Shown here in pieces: positions 28,648 to 37,282 of a DNA stretch of 64,000 nt. The notes beneath the pieces were generated by a model. It was not told the origin of the DNA. It did not search any database and saw only the letters and a program-made list of their open reading frames with translations. The DNA lies in the NCBI GenBank assembly GCA_035296625.1, contig DATHAO010000013.1, positions 1 to 64,000 of the forward strand. The letters are read 5' to 3'. Origin of the DNA: DATCLS01 sp035296625 (GTDB taxonomy: Bacteria; Actinomycetota; Acidimicrobiia; Acidimicrobiales; VFJN01). How positions within the stretch are numbered: the first letter of the stretch is position 1; each line of letters starts with the position of its first letter. Both the position numbers and the translations under genes were made by a program.

Positions 28648-29107
28648 GCGACGGGGTGTGACACCCGAGGCCGGGGCGGCCGGACGAGGCGGCCGGACGA
28701 GGGGGAACCGGCGACGCCTGCCCCGGACGCGAAGAAGGGACCCGTCGCAACAGGTCCCCTCGGTGAAATGGCCAGGGGGGCGGGGCGGGCGGGCGGACAG
28801 GCACCCCGCCCCCAACTGGCGTGCACCTAGACAACTACCCCCGGGTAGCAATTAGCAAACCGAGCGCACAAAAAGTCTCGTCACCGCGACGGAGCCCAAC
28901 TGCGGCCGCGTCCACCACCACGGTGGCCTTCATGTTCGGGGTGGATGTCGCACACGAAGCCGTAGCTGCCGTCGTCGAGCTGGAGCGTGAGCGCCTGCCG
29001 CGACGGGCCCTGCCGGGGCGGGTTCCCGGTCCAAACCCGGCCGGCGCGGAGGCCCGCGCACCCCTTGCGACGAGGACGAACGGGGATCGAAGGTCCCGAC
29101 CGGCCAG
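28648..29107. other. lhr / DtxR-family intergenic region
   Basis: About 460 bp between divergent genes. It holds a decayed cupredoxin fragment (28898-29012), a small palindrome CTACCCCCGGGTAG at 28835-28848, and a short A/T-richer stretch around 28825-28880. A GC-rich stretch nearest lhr shows nothing recognisable. No complete gene is visible. Confidence 0.5.
28898..29012 (-). pseudogene. frameshifted cupredoxin (type-1 copper domain) C-terminal fragment
   Basis: The minus strand reads TLQLDDGSYGFVCDIHP and then, after one extra base at 28937, NMKATVVVDAAA. Joined, they give the classical blue-copper ligand loop C-x-x-H-P-x-M followed by the last beta strand of a plastocyanin-like domain. 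Without the extra base the frame would be continuous; with it the ORF continues as a Gly/His/Arg-rich stretch. No N-terminal half or signal peptide is present upstream, so this is a gene remnant rather than a sequencing slip in an intact gene. Confidence 0.6.
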
Positions 29108-29113
29108 TAGGGT
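29108..29113 (+). promoter_or_regulatory. TAGGGT -10 box, leaderless start of DtxR-family gene
   Basis: TAGGGT, 7-nt spacer, then GTG 29121. Confidence 0.6.
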
Positions 29114-29120
29114 GGGAGCC

Positions 29121-29825
29121 GTGGCCGAGTACCGCACGCCGGAGTTCCACCCCGCCTTCGAGGAGTACTGCGAGGCGATCTGGGAGCTGAGAGAGGATGA
29201 CGTCGACGTCATTCAGGCTCGCATCGCCGAGCGGCTCGGCGTGTCCCGACCGGCCGTGTCCGAGATGATCAAGCGGATGGCCGGCGAGGGCTTCGTGGCG
29301 CTCGACGGCCCCTCCATCGGCCTCACGCCCGACGGCATCCGACTGGCCGAACAGGTCGTGCGCCGGCACCGGCTGGCCGAGCGCCTCCTCACCGACATCC
29401 TCGGGCTGTCGTGGGCCGAGGCCCACCTCGAGGCCGGCAAGTGGGAGCACGTGATATCCGACCCCGTCGAGCGGGCCATCAACCGCCTGCTCGACAACCC
29501 GACGACGTGCCCGCACGGCAACCCGATCCCCGGGTCGAGCTACGCCGCTCCGCAATCGCGGCCGCTGGCCGAGATCGAGGTCGGGACCCGCTTCACGGTC
29601 GAGCGCATCCCCGAAGAGCTCGAGTTCACGCCGGGCCTCCTAGTGTTCCTCGAGGCGGCGGCCGTGCAGCCGGGTCGCGAGGGCACCGTGACCGCCACGT
29701 CGCCCGACGGCACGATGACCCTCGAGATCGGCGGCTCCCACGTGGGCATCGGGGCGTTCGCCAGCGCCCGCATCCTCGTCAGCACGCGCACCACGGCCGA
29801 CCAGCCCACGCCCGCCTCGGTCTGA
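29121..29825 (+). CDS. DtxR/IdeR-family metal-dependent transcriptional repressor
   Basis: A 234-aa metalloregulator. The N-terminal winged helix (about 1-70) contains IAERLGVSRPAVSEMIKRMA. The dimerisation/metal domain (about 75-140) reads HRLAERLLTDILGLSWAEAH, then EAGKWEHVISDPVE and NPTTCPHGNPIPG. The C-terminal SH3-like domain ends near 225 (FASARILVS). By alignment with DtxR/IdeR, the ancillary-site His and the primary-site Glu-His pair are kept, but the position of primary-site Cys102 is Gly. This argues for altered metal preference. I start at GTG 29121 from its -10 box. Confidence 0.88.
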   Translation: MAEYRTPEFHPAFEEYCEAIWELREDDVDVIQARIAERLGVSRPAVSEMIKRMAGEGFVALDGPSIGLTPDGIRLAEQVVRRHRLAERLLTDILGLSWAEAHLEAGKWEHVISDPVERAINRLLDNPTTCPHGNPIPGSSYAAPQSRPLAEIEVGTRFTVERIPEELEFTPGLLVFLEAAAVQPGREGTVTATSPDGTMTLEIGGSHVGIGAFASARILVSTRTTADQPTPASV

Positions 29826-29878
29826 GCCGCAACGTCGCGGGAGCCGTCGCGGGTCCTGGTGTCGACCAGGCGTGAGCG

Positions 29879-32005
29879 TCAGCGCAGGCTGTCCGGCAGC
29901 GGCCGCGCGTGCACGATCGACAGCCGCTTCGTCGCCCGGGTGAGGGCCACGTAGAGCGCCCGCAGGCCCTGGGCCTGCTCCTCGACGATCGCCGCGGGCT
30001 CGACGACCACGGCGGCGTCGAGCTCGAGGCCCTTGACGAGGCTGACCGGCACGAGCGTGATCCGCTCGGCGAACCCGCTGCGCGCGGCCCGGCCGTAGTC
30101 GATGCGGGCAGCGTCGAGGGCGGCGGCCACGTCGTCGACCAGGGTGTCCGGGGCGATGACCGCCACGCTGCCGGGCTCGACGGCATCGCGCTCCTCGGCG
30201 GTCACGGCCGCCACTCGGGCGGCCAGGCCCGACCCGTTGGTGGAGCCGTCGACCGCGACGAGCCGCGGCTCGTCGCCGGCCTGGCGGATCGAGCTGGGTG
30301 GGCGCAGGTCGGGCGCGGCCACGGCCAGCACCCGGGATGCCAGCTCCATCGTCGGGCCGGGGATGCGATAGCCGATCGACAGCTCGGCCTTTCGGGCCGG
30401 GCGCTTCTTCGGCAGGTGCTCGAGGATCTCGTCCCAGCCGTCGTGGGCCCAGGCGCCCGTCGCCTGGGCGATGTCGCCGACCACGGTCATCGAGCCGTTG
30501 AGCGACCGGCGGGTGAGCATGCGCAGCTGCATCGGCGACAGATCCTGCGCCTCGTCGACCACGATGTGGCCGTAGGTGCGGATCTCGTCCTCGTCCGCGG
30601 CGCCGTTGCGCTTCTTGCGGGGCTTCGGGCCGAGGAGCTCGCGGGCCTGGTCGAGCAGCGGCACGTCGTCGTTCGTCCACACGATCAGCGGGACCTCGAC
30701 GTCGCTGCGGGGCCGCATCAGCGCGGCGCGCTCGTCGTTGCTCAGGTGCTTCGACGCCGCCAGGTCGATGAGGGCCCGCGAGCCGAACAGGTCGTGGAGC
30801 AGCTCTGCGGGCGTGAGCACCGGCCACATGCGCTCGAGGGCCTCGCGGATCTCGGGACGGGCCCGCAGGCGGTCGCGCACCTCGCCCGGCTGGGTGTCCG
30901 GCTGGCGGCTGGACTCGGCGAGCGCCTCGAACAGCTGGGCCTCGACGAAGCGACGGCCGGCGTTGTGCACCCGGTAGCGGCGCCGGGCATCGGCCACTAT
31001 GGCGGCCGTGCGCTCGGGCGGCACGACGAGGGTCTGCAGGCCGTAGCCCACCCGCAGCGGCTCGCGCAGCGGCCGCTCGCGGTCGCGCACGGCCTTGGCG
31101 AGCACCTTGGCCATGCGCAGGTCGCCCTTGACCCGTGCGGCCGCCGGCTCGTCGCGCCCGCTCACCCGCACGTCGCCGACGAGGTCGCCGAGCACGGCCT
31201 GCTCGACGCCCGCCTCGCCGAGGCTCGGCAGAACCCGCTCGATGTACCCGAGGAACAGCCGGTTCGGGCCGATCACGAGCACGCCCTGTCCCTCGAGGGG
31301 GAACCGGTGGGTGTAGAGCAGGTAGGCGGCACGGTGCAGCGCAACGACGGTCTTGCCGGTGCCCGGCCCGCCCTGCACGACGAGCACGCCGGGCAGGGGC
31401 GAGCGGATGACCTCGTCCTGCTCGCCCTGAATCGTGGCGACGATGTCGGACAGGCGGCCGGTGCGGGCCTCCTCGAGGGCTGCGATCAGCGCCCCCGCGC
31501 CGCGCACTTCCGTCCCGTCGTCGACGACGGTGAGCTCGCCGCCCAGCACGCCCGAGGCCTCGCCGAACAACTCGTCCTCGATGCCGAGCAGCTCGCGGCC
31601 CTTCGTGGCGAAGTGGCGGCGGCGCACGAGGCCCATCGGGGACCGGCCGGTGGCCCGGTAGAACGGCTCGGCCACCGGGGCCCGCCAATCGACGACGACG
31701 GGTTCCTGCCTCTCGTCGGCGACGGCGATGCGGCCGATGTAGAACGTCTCGCCGCCCTCTGAACGGGCCTGGTCGACACGCCCGAACACCAGGCTGGCGT
31801 CGCCGACGTCGAGGTAGTCGAGGCGGCTGGCGATGTTGCCCTCGATCATGTCGCGCTCCCACCGAGCCTGCTCGGTGCCGCCCCGCCCCACCTCGACCAT
31901 CGAGCGCAAGCGCCTGGCGGACTCGCGCGCGCGCACGAGGCAGTCGTACGCGTGGTTGATGTAGGCCTGCTCTTTGGGAAGGTCGGGGTGGGAGGCCAAC
32001 CGCAT
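29879..32005 (-). CDS. helD: HelD-type ATPase (RNA polymerase recycling factor, UvrD/Rep-like)
   Basis: A 708-aa SF1-like protein of the actinobacterial HelD class, which dislodges RNA polymerase from stalled complexes and is linked to rifamycin tolerance in other actinobacteria. An N-terminal coiled-coil arm (about 8-60) precedes a split RecA core. Walker A is VVQGGPGTGKTVVALHRAAY near 230, Walker B HIVVDEAQDLSPMQLRML near 480, and late motifs include SIGYRIPGP and LYVALTRATKRLSIVHA. GGAGG abuts ATG 32005 directly, but sits 6 nt before the in-frame TTG at 31999, so TTG may be the true start. Confidence 0.88.
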   Translation of the reverse strand: MRLASHPDLPKEQAYINHAYDCLVRARESARRLRSMVEVGRGGTEQARWERDMIEGNIASRLDYLDVGDASLVFGRVDQARSEGGETFYIGRIAVADERQEPVVVDWRAPVAEPFYRATGRSPMGLVRRRHFATKGRELLGIEDELFGEASGVLGGELTVVDDGTEVRGAGALIAALEEARTGRLSDIVATIQGEQDEVIRSPLPGVLVVQGGPGTGKTVVALHRAAYLLYTHRFPLEGQGVLVIGPNRLFLGYIERVLPSLGEAGVEQAVLGDLVGDVRVSGRDEPAAARVKGDLRMAKVLAKAVRDRERPLREPLRVGYGLQTLVVPPERTAAIVADARRRYRVHNAGRRFVEAQLFEALAESSRQPDTQPGEVRDRLRARPEIREALERMWPVLTPAELLHDLFGSRALIDLAASKHLSNDERAALMRPRSDVEVPLIVWTNDDVPLLDQARELLGPKPRKKRNGAADEDEIRTYGHIVVDEAQDLSPMQLRMLTRRSLNGSMTVVGDIAQATGAWAHDGWDEILEHLPKKRPARKAELSIGYRIPGPTMELASRVLAVAAPDLRPPSSIRQAGDEPRLVAVDGSTNGSGLAARVAAVTAEERDAVEPGSVAVIAPDTLVDDVAAALDAARIDYGRAARSGFAERITLVPVSLVKGLELDAAVVVEPAAIVEEQAQGLRALYVALTRATKRLSIVHARPLPDSLR

Positions 32006-32105
32006 CCTCCGTGATCCGGGAGTCGACCACCTTACCTGGCGGCAGGGCCTGTGCGGCTGATGAAGCGGGCCCTCGGGCCCCGATCACGTCGGTCATGGCG
32101 CGCCC

Positions 32106-32480
32106 TCAGGCGCCGAAGAACCCGCCATCGCGGTGGTGGAGGTGCACCGGGTCCGGACCGTGGTCGTGGCCCCCGTCGTGCGCAGCGGCGTGGTCCTCGA
32201 CGTGGAAGTCCGACAGGCCGTTGGGCGCCTCGTGCAGGTCGGCCCGGTCGACGTGGCCCTCGCCGGTGAAGTCGAGGTCGTCGTCCGGAGTCACGTCCGC
32301 GGGGTCGACGTCGAACGCCCCGATCACCTCGCCGCCGCCCTCGTCGAGGCCGCCGACGGCCGGTCCGCCGGCACCGGAGCCGTGGTCGTCGTCGCCGGCC
32401 GTGTCAGCGTAGAGGTCCTCGGGCCAGCCGGCGCCGAAGTCGTGGTCGGGATCCGGCGTGACGCCGTCGTAGGAGGACAT
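32106..32480 (-). CDS. acidic, His-rich protein with a single EF-hand/dockerin-like loop
   Basis: A 124-aa very acidic protein, unrecognised except for one calcium-type loop, DDDLDFTGEGHVDRADLHEA. The tail is rich in His and Asp (HVEDHAAAHDGGHDHG, VHLHHRDGGFFGA). It shares the loop and the C-terminal GGFFGA with the gene immediately upstream, so the two are tandem paralogues. No signal peptide or membrane segment. ATG 32480 is not preceded by a clear ribosome site; an in-frame GTG at 32489 is an alternative. Metal binding is inferred from composition only. Confidence 0.6.
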   Translation of the reverse strand: MSSYDGVTPDPDHDFGAGWPEDLYADTAGDDDHGSGAGGPAVGGLDEGGGEVIGAFDVDPADVTPDDDLDFTGEGHVDRADLHEAPNGLSDFHVEDHAAAHDGGHDHGPDPVHLHHRDGGFFGA

Positions 32481-32523
32481 CGTGGTCACCCGCCTCAGGC
32501 CCCGGACACCGTGGTGACCCGCC

Positions 32524-32937
32524 TCAGGCCCCGAAGAAGCCGCCGTGGTCGTGGTCGGCCGGGACGTCGGCCGCATAAGAGCCCGTGTCGACGTCGAAGT
32601 CGAAGAACCCGGTCACCGCCTCGTGGAGATCCGCGGTGTCGATGAGGCCGTCGCCGGTGAAGTCGAGGTCGGTGTCGGACGCCACCTCGCCTGGGTCGCG
32701 GTCGAAAACGTTGCCGCCGTCGGCGGAGGCGAGGTCCTCGGTCTCGCTGAGGTCGACCTCGCCCGGGCCCTCGAGCGCGCTCACCGAGTCGCCGTAGCTG
32801 TCGGTGGCCCCGGCGTCGGAGTAGCCCCCGCCGTAGGTGCCGTCGGTGCCGGGCTCGTCGAGGTCGGCGGCCGCGAAGCCGTCGGCCAGCGAGCCGTCGT
32901 CCCCGCTCGGGGACTCGTCGCTGTCGGGGGTGCGCAT
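32524..32937 (-). CDS. acidic protein with a single EF-hand/dockerin-like loop, paralogue
   Basis: A 137-aa acidic protein (Asp/Glu/Gly/Ser-rich). Its only recognisable element is DTDLDFTGDGLIDTADLHEA, which fits the DxDxxGDGxIDxxD pattern of dockerin and EF-hand calcium loops, followed by an aromatic stretch and the shared end HGGFFGA. ATG 32937 has a CACGAT hexamer 6 nt upstream, suggesting a leaderless start; the downstream paralogue follows after 43 bp and may be co-transcribed. Between the two genes a 22-bp segment containing ACCCGCCTCAGGCCCCG is repeated, a scar of the tandem duplication. No export signal. Confidence 0.62.
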   Translation of the reverse strand: MRTPDSDESPSGDDGSLADGFAAADLDEPGTDGTYGGGYSDAGATDSYGDSVSALEGPGEVDLSETEDLASADGGNVFDRDPGEVASDTDLDFTGDGLIDTADLHEAVTGFFDFDVDTGSYAADVPADHDHGGFFGA

Positions 32938-33032
32938 CGAGCCATCGTGATGCCGTCCGTTCGATCTGTCGACCGGGGACCCCCCCGTCGATCCCCCACA
33001 CGCGTGCCAGGGGTGGCCCCCGGCGGCGCCGG

Positions 33033-33038
33033 TAGCGT
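33033..33038 (+). promoter_or_regulatory. TAGCGT -10 box of the heme operon
   Basis: TAGCGT, 8-nt spacer, then ATG 33047 of hemE; no Shine-Dalgarno. Confidence 0.55.
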
Positions 33039-33046
33039 GACCGCCG

Positions 33047-34087
33047 ATGCCGTCCCCTGCCGACGCCCCGTTCCTCCTGGCCTGCCGCAACCGGCCCGCC
33101 GAGCGGGTCCCCGTGTGGTTCATGCGCCAGGCCGGGCGGTCGCTGCCCGAGTACCGGGCGCTGCGGGGCGCCGGCAGCATCCTCGACGCCGTGCGGGATC
33201 CGGCGCTGGCCGCGGAGATCACGCTGCAGCCCGTGCGGCGCTACGGCGTGGACGCCGCGATCCTCTACAGCGACATCGTCGTGCCGGTGGCGGCGCTCGG
33301 CTTCGGCGTCGAGGTTAGACAGGGCGTAGGCCCGGTCGTCGCCCAGCCGTTCGCGTACGCCGCCGACCTCGACCGTCTGCGGCCGCTCGACCCCGATGCC
33401 GACCTGCCCTTCGTGCAGGAGACCGTCCGCCTGGTCGTGGCCGACCTCGGCGACGTGCCCCTCATCGGCTTCGCCGGCGCGCCGTTCACCGTCGCCAGCT
33501 ACCTGATCGAGGGCGGGCCGTCGCGCACACTCGGGCGGACGAAGGCCCTGATGCTCGGTGACCCGGACCTGTGGGGACGACTGCTCGACCGCCTGGCCGA
33601 CATCGCCGTCGCCTCGCTGCAGGCCCAGGTGGCAGCCGGCGTCTCGGCGGTGCAGCTGTTCGACAGCTGGGTCGGGACGCTGAGCCCCGACCTCTACGAG
33701 CGGCACGTGATGCCGGCGAGCGCCAAGGTGTTCGCGGCGCTCGCCCACCTGGACGTCCCGGCGATCCACTTCGGGGTCGACACCGGCGAGCTGCTGCCGC
33801 TGCTGGCCAAGGCCGGCGCCACGGTCGTCGGCGTCGACTGGCGCGTGCCCCTCGACGAGGCCCGCCAGCGCCTCGGCCCCGGTGTGCCGGTGCAGGGCAA
33901 CCTCGACCCCGCCGTGTGCCTGGCCCCCTGGCCCGCCGTCGAGGAGCGGGTGCGCGACGTGCTCGCCCGCAACGGCGGCCGCCCCGGGCACGTCTTCAAC
34001 TTCGGCCACGGCGTGCTGCCCGAGACCGATCCGACCGTCCTCGAACGTGTCGTCGAGCTGGTCCACACCGAGGGACGGGCGGGGTGA
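33047..34087 (+). CDS. hemE: uroporphyrinogen decarboxylase
   Basis: A 346-aa enzyme converting uroporphyrinogen III to coproporphyrinogen III in the cytoplasm. The family signature PVWFMRQAGRSLPEYR lies near residue 25 and contains the substrate-carboxylate Arg pair. Also visible are AAILYSDIVVP, LIGFAGAPFTVASYLIEGGP and the C-terminal GHVFNFGHGVLPETDP. Length is normal. It is the first gene of hemE-hemH-hemY, each start overlapping the preceding stop, so translation is coupled. Confidence 0.97.
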   Translation: MPSPADAPFLLACRNRPAERVPVWFMRQAGRSLPEYRALRGAGSILDAVRDPALAAEITLQPVRRYGVDAAILYSDIVVPVAALGFGVEVRQGVGPVVAQPFAYAADLDRLRPLDPDADLPFVQETVRLVVADLGDVPLIGFAGAPFTVASYLIEGGPSRTLGRTKALMLGDPDLWGRLLDRLADIAVASLQAQVAAGVSAVQLFDSWVGTLSPDLYERHVMPASAKVFAALAHLDVPAIHFGVDTGELLPLLAKAGATVVGVDWRVPLDEARQRLGPGVPVQGNLDPAVCLAPWPAVEERVRDVLARNGGRPGHVFNFGHGVLPETDPTVLERVVELVHTEGRAG

Positions 34088-35040
34088 GCCACGTGACGCC
34101 CGCCGGCCTGCTGGTCATGGCGTACGGCACGCCTCGGGAGCGGGGCGACGTCGAGGCCTACTACACCCACATCCGGCGGGGCCGGCCGCCCACGCCCGAG
34201 CAGCTGGCGGACCTCGTGCGGCGCTACGACGCCATCGGCGGCGTGTCCCCGCTGGCGGCCCGCACCGCCGACCAGGTCGCGGGCATCGCCGCCGGTCTCG
34301 AGGCGACCGAGCCCGGCCGCTGGCGGGTGGTGCTCGGCAACAAGCACGCCACCCCCTTCGTCGAGGACGCCGTGGGGCAGCTGGTCGACGCCGGCGCCCG
34401 CTCGACCGTCGGACTGGTGCTGGCACCACACTTCTCGCGGGGCTCGGTCGCCGAGTACCACGCCCGGGCCGCCGCCGTGGCCGGCGACCGTGGCGTGTCC
34501 TACGCCGGCGTCGAGACGTGGGCCGACGAACCGGCGTGGCTCGACGCCCAGGCCGAGAGAGTCCGGGCCGCGCTCGCCGGGCTGCCGGCCGCCACCCACG
34601 TGCTCTTCACCGCCCACAGCCTGCCCGAGCGGGTGCTGGCCGGCGACCCCTACCCCGACCAGCTGGCGGCCTCCGCGGCGGCCATCGCCGCCCGGGTCGG
34701 CCTGGGCGATGGCGCGCCCGACATCGAGGACCGGCGGCCCGGGGGGTGGTCGCTCGGCTGGCAGTCGGCCGGCCGCACCCCCGAGCCGTGGCGGGGCCCC
34801 GACGTGCTCGACGTGCTGCGCGAGCTGGGGACCACCGACGGCGTCGAAGGTGTGCTCGTGTGCCCCCAGGGGTTCGTGTCCGACCACCTCGAGGTGCTCT
34901 ACGACCTCGACGTCGACGCCCGCGTGCTCGCCGGCGAGCTGGGCCTGGCCTTCGCCCGCACGGCGTCGATCAACGCCGAGCCGGCCGTCATGGCGGCGCT
35001 CGCCGACCGGGTCCGGCGGCTGCCGGTTCCCACGCCGTGA
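34084..35040 (+). CDS. hemH: ferrochelatase (proto- or coproporphyrin type)
   Basis: A 318-aa class I chelatase inserting ferrous iron into a porphyrin. GLLVMAYGTPRERGDVEAYY opens the domain, GNKHATPFVEDAV follows, and VLFTAHSLPERVLAGDPY carries the catalytic His. VEGVLVCPQGFVSDHLEVLYD with the second-site Glu region completes the set. In actinobacteria this enzyme normally acts on coproporphyrin III (CpfC) in the coproporphyrin-dependent pathway. GTG 34084 overlaps the hemE stop (GTGA). Confidence 0.93.
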   Translation: MSHVTPAGLLVMAYGTPRERGDVEAYYTHIRRGRPPTPEQLADLVRRYDAIGGVSPLAARTADQVAGIAAGLEATEPGRWRVVLGNKHATPFVEDAVGQLVDAGARSTVGLVLAPHFSRGSVAEYHARAAAVAGDRGVSYAGVETWADEPAWLDAQAERVRAALAGLPAATHVLFTAHSLPERVLAGDPYPDQLAASAAAIAARVGLGDGAPDIEDRRPGGWSLGWQSAGRTPEPWRGPDVLDVLRELGTTDGVEGVLVCPQGFVSDHLEVLYDLDVDARVLAGELGLAFARTASINAEPAVMAALADRVRRLPVPTP

Positions 35041-36443
35041 GCACGACCGTCGACCTCGCCGTGGTCGGCGGCGGGATCACCGGGCTGGCCGCCGCCTGGG
35101 AGGGCATGGCCCGGGGCGCGGACGTCGTGGTGCTCGAGGCCGCCGACCGGGTCGGCGGCAAGATGCTCACCTCCGAGGTGGGCGGCGTGCCGGTCGACGA
35201 GGCGCCGGACGCCTTCCTCGCCCGCGTGCCCGAGGCGGTGGACCTCTGCGCCGAGCTCGGCATCCACGCCGACCTGGTCGCTCCCGCGACAGCGTCCGCC
35301 TACGTGTGGAGCGAGCGCGCGCTGCGTCGCCTCCCCACCGAGCAGCTGCTCGGCGTGCCGACCGACGTCGACGCCGTGGCCGCCACCGGCATCCTGTCGC
35401 CGGCCGGCGTCAGCCGGGCCCGGGCCGACCTCACGGCGGCCGACGACCGGCCGCCGGGCGACGAGCCGGTCGGGGCGCTGGTGCGTCGCCGGCTCGGCGA
35501 CGAGGTGCTCGACCGGCTCGTCGCTCCCCTGATCGGGGGCATCTGGGCCGGCGACTGCGACCGCCTGTCGCTGCGCACGGCGGCGCCCGTCCTGGCCGCC
35601 GCCCGCGACCGGGGCCCCAGCCTTCTGACCGCGGCGGCGGCCGCCCGGGCCGAGGCGCTGGCGGCGGCGGCCGCCGCCGGCGACCGCCCCGTGTTCCTCG
35701 CCCCGCGCGGCGGCATGGGCTGCCTCGCCGAGGCGCTCGCCGAGCGTCTGGGCGACCGCGTGCGGACCGGCACGCCGGTCACCGCCATCGTGGCCGAGGG
35801 CGGGCGGTGGCGGCTGGCGCCGACCGGTGTGGTCGCCGGCGCGGTCGTCCTGGCCGTACCGGCCTTCGCGGCTGCGCCCCTGGTGGCGCGGGCTGCGCCG
35901 GCCGCCCGCCGGGCGGCGGACCTGCTGGCCGGCATCGACCACGCGTCGGTGGCCCTGGTGACCGTCGTGGCGCCCCGCGAGGCCGTGGACCGTGAGCTCG
36001 ACGGCTCGGGCTACCTGGTGCCGCGCTCGGCCGGACGGCTCCTCACGGCGTGCTCGTGGGTGACCTCGAAGTGGGACCGGCCGGTCGACGGTGGGGCCGC
36101 GGTGGTCCTGCGGGCCTCGGTCGGCCACGCCGCCGACGACCGGGGCACGACGCTGCCCGACGAGGTGCTGGTCGGCGCCGTGCTCCAGGACCTCGCGGCC
36201 ACGATGGAGCTGCGGGGCCGTCCCACGGCCGTGCGGGTGAGCCGCTGGCCGCGATCGTTCCCGCAGCCCCGGCCCGGTCACCTCGACGCCGTCGAGGGCA
36301 TCGAGGCCGACCTCGCGGAGGCGACGCCGGGCCTGGCGGTCACCGGCGCCTGGGCCCGCGGCGTGGGCATCCCGGCCTGCATCCGGGGCGGTCGCCAGGC
36401 GGCGGCCCGGGTGCTCAGCCACGCCGGCGGCACCCGCGGCTGA
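35037..36443 (+). CDS. hemY: protoporphyrinogen/coproporphyrinogen III oxidase, HemY type
   Basis: A 468-aa FAD enzyme oxidising a porphyrinogen to the porphyrin with O2. The FAD Rossmann motif VVGGGITGLAAAWEG is at the N-terminus, followed by VVLEAADRVGGKMLTSEV. PLIGGIWAGDCDRLSLR, PRGGMGCLAEALAERL and the C-terminal GAWARGVGIPACIRGGRQAA complete the family pattern. In this operon it is expected to act as CgoX (coproporphyrinogen oxidase). GTG 35037 overlaps the hemH stop. The usual partner hemQ does not follow. Confidence 0.93.
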   Translation: MSTTVDLAVVGGGITGLAAAWEGMARGADVVVLEAADRVGGKMLTSEVGGVPVDEAPDAFLARVPEAVDLCAELGIHADLVAPATASAYVWSERALRRLPTEQLLGVPTDVDAVAATGILSPAGVSRARADLTAADDRPPGDEPVGALVRRRLGDEVLDRLVAPLIGGIWAGDCDRLSLRTAAPVLAAARDRGPSLLTAAAAARAEALAAAAAAGDRPVFLAPRGGMGCLAEALAERLGDRVRTGTPVTAIVAEGGRWRLAPTGVVAGAVVLAVPAFAAAPLVARAAPAARRAADLLAGIDHASVALVTVVAPREAVDRELDGSGYLVPRSAGRLLTACSWVTSKWDRPVDGGAAVVLRASVGHAADDRGTTLPDEVLVGAVLQDLAATMELRGRPTAVRVSRWPRSFPQPRPGHLDAVEGIEADLAEATPGLAVTGAWARGVGIPACIRGGRQAAARVLSHAGGTRG

Positions 36444-36462
36444 CGACGCCGCCGAGGACGCC

Positions 36463-37206
36463 ATGGCTGTCCGCGGTGTGACGACCACCGTGGGTGATCT
36501 CGTGCAGACCTCTGCTGCTACAAAGAAGCGGATGGCGCGGCTCGGTCGAGGCCGGAAGCGTGTGGCGGCGGTCGCGGCGGTCGTCGTGGCGAGCCTGGGC
36601 GTCGGCGGCTGGGCGTTTACGTCGGGCGGCTCGGAGCCCGGTCCCGACGTCTCGCGCACGGCGGCCGGCAGAGTACCGGCCCAGGAGAACCCGGTCCCGT
36701 CGACGTGGGCGGTGCCCTCGACGCGCGAGCTGTCCTCGACGACGACGACGACCGCGGTCGTGCTGCCGGTGCCCGCCCCGGCCCCCGCCGACGCGTACGC
36801 CACCACGCCGGAGGTCGTGCTCGGCACGCTCTCGCTGCCGACGCTGGGCGTATCGCAGCCGCTCGGCGAGGGCGTGACGCTCACCGCCCTCGACCGGAGC
36901 CCCGGCCACTGGCCCGGCACCGCCATGCCCGGCCAGGTCGGCAACGTGGTGGTGGCCGGGCACCGCACGACCCACACCAAGCCGTTCCTCGATCTCGACC
37001 TGCTGCGGCCCGGCGACCCGCTGATATTCACGATGCTCGACGGCACGACGTGGAACTACCAGCTCACCGGCACATCGATCGTGCAGTCGAACGCGCTGCA
37101 CATCGTCGACCAGACGCCGGCCAAGACCGCCACCCTCTTCGCGTGCCACCCGAAGGGCTCGGCGCGCCAGCGCATCGTCGCCAGCTTCACGTTCGTCGAG
37201 AGCTGA
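36463..37206 (+). CDS. class E-type sortase
   Basis: A 247-aa membrane-anchored transpeptidase that attaches LPxTG/LAxTG-like proteins to the wall. An N-terminal TM helix (VAAVAAVVVASLGVGGWAFT, about 37-56) is followed by a Thr/Pro-rich linker and the sortase barrel from about 115. The catalytic His is in VVVAGHRTTHTKPF, the Cys in TATLFACHPKGSARQRI, and the conserved Arg follows it. ATG 36463 has GAGG about 6 nt upstream. It starts 19 bp after hemY and may be co-transcribed, although no functional link is known. No sorting-signal substrate is encoded nearby. Confidence 0.88.
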   Translation: MAVRGVTTTVGDLVQTSAATKKRMARLGRGRKRVAAVAAVVVASLGVGGWAFTSGGSEPGPDVSRTAAGRVPAQENPVPSTWAVPSTRELSSTTTTTAVVLPVPAPAPADAYATTPEVVLGTLSLPTLGVSQPLGEGVTLTALDRSPGHWPGTAMPGQVGNVVVAGHRTTHTKPFLDLDLLRPGDPLIFTMLDGTTWNYQLTGTSIVQSNALHIVDQTPAKTATLFACHPKGSARQRIVASFTFVES

Positions 37207-37282
37207 CCGGCGGGGTGGGCGGGCGGCGTGGCGCTGCGCGCATCGCCCGGACGGGTGCCGACGTGGGATCATCGCCCCCGCC

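Noticed and set aside
28821..29120. N-terminal extension of the DtxR-family protein
   Set aside because: The frame is open upstream but crosses the cupredoxin remnant and has no homology; GTG 29121 has a well-placed -10 box.
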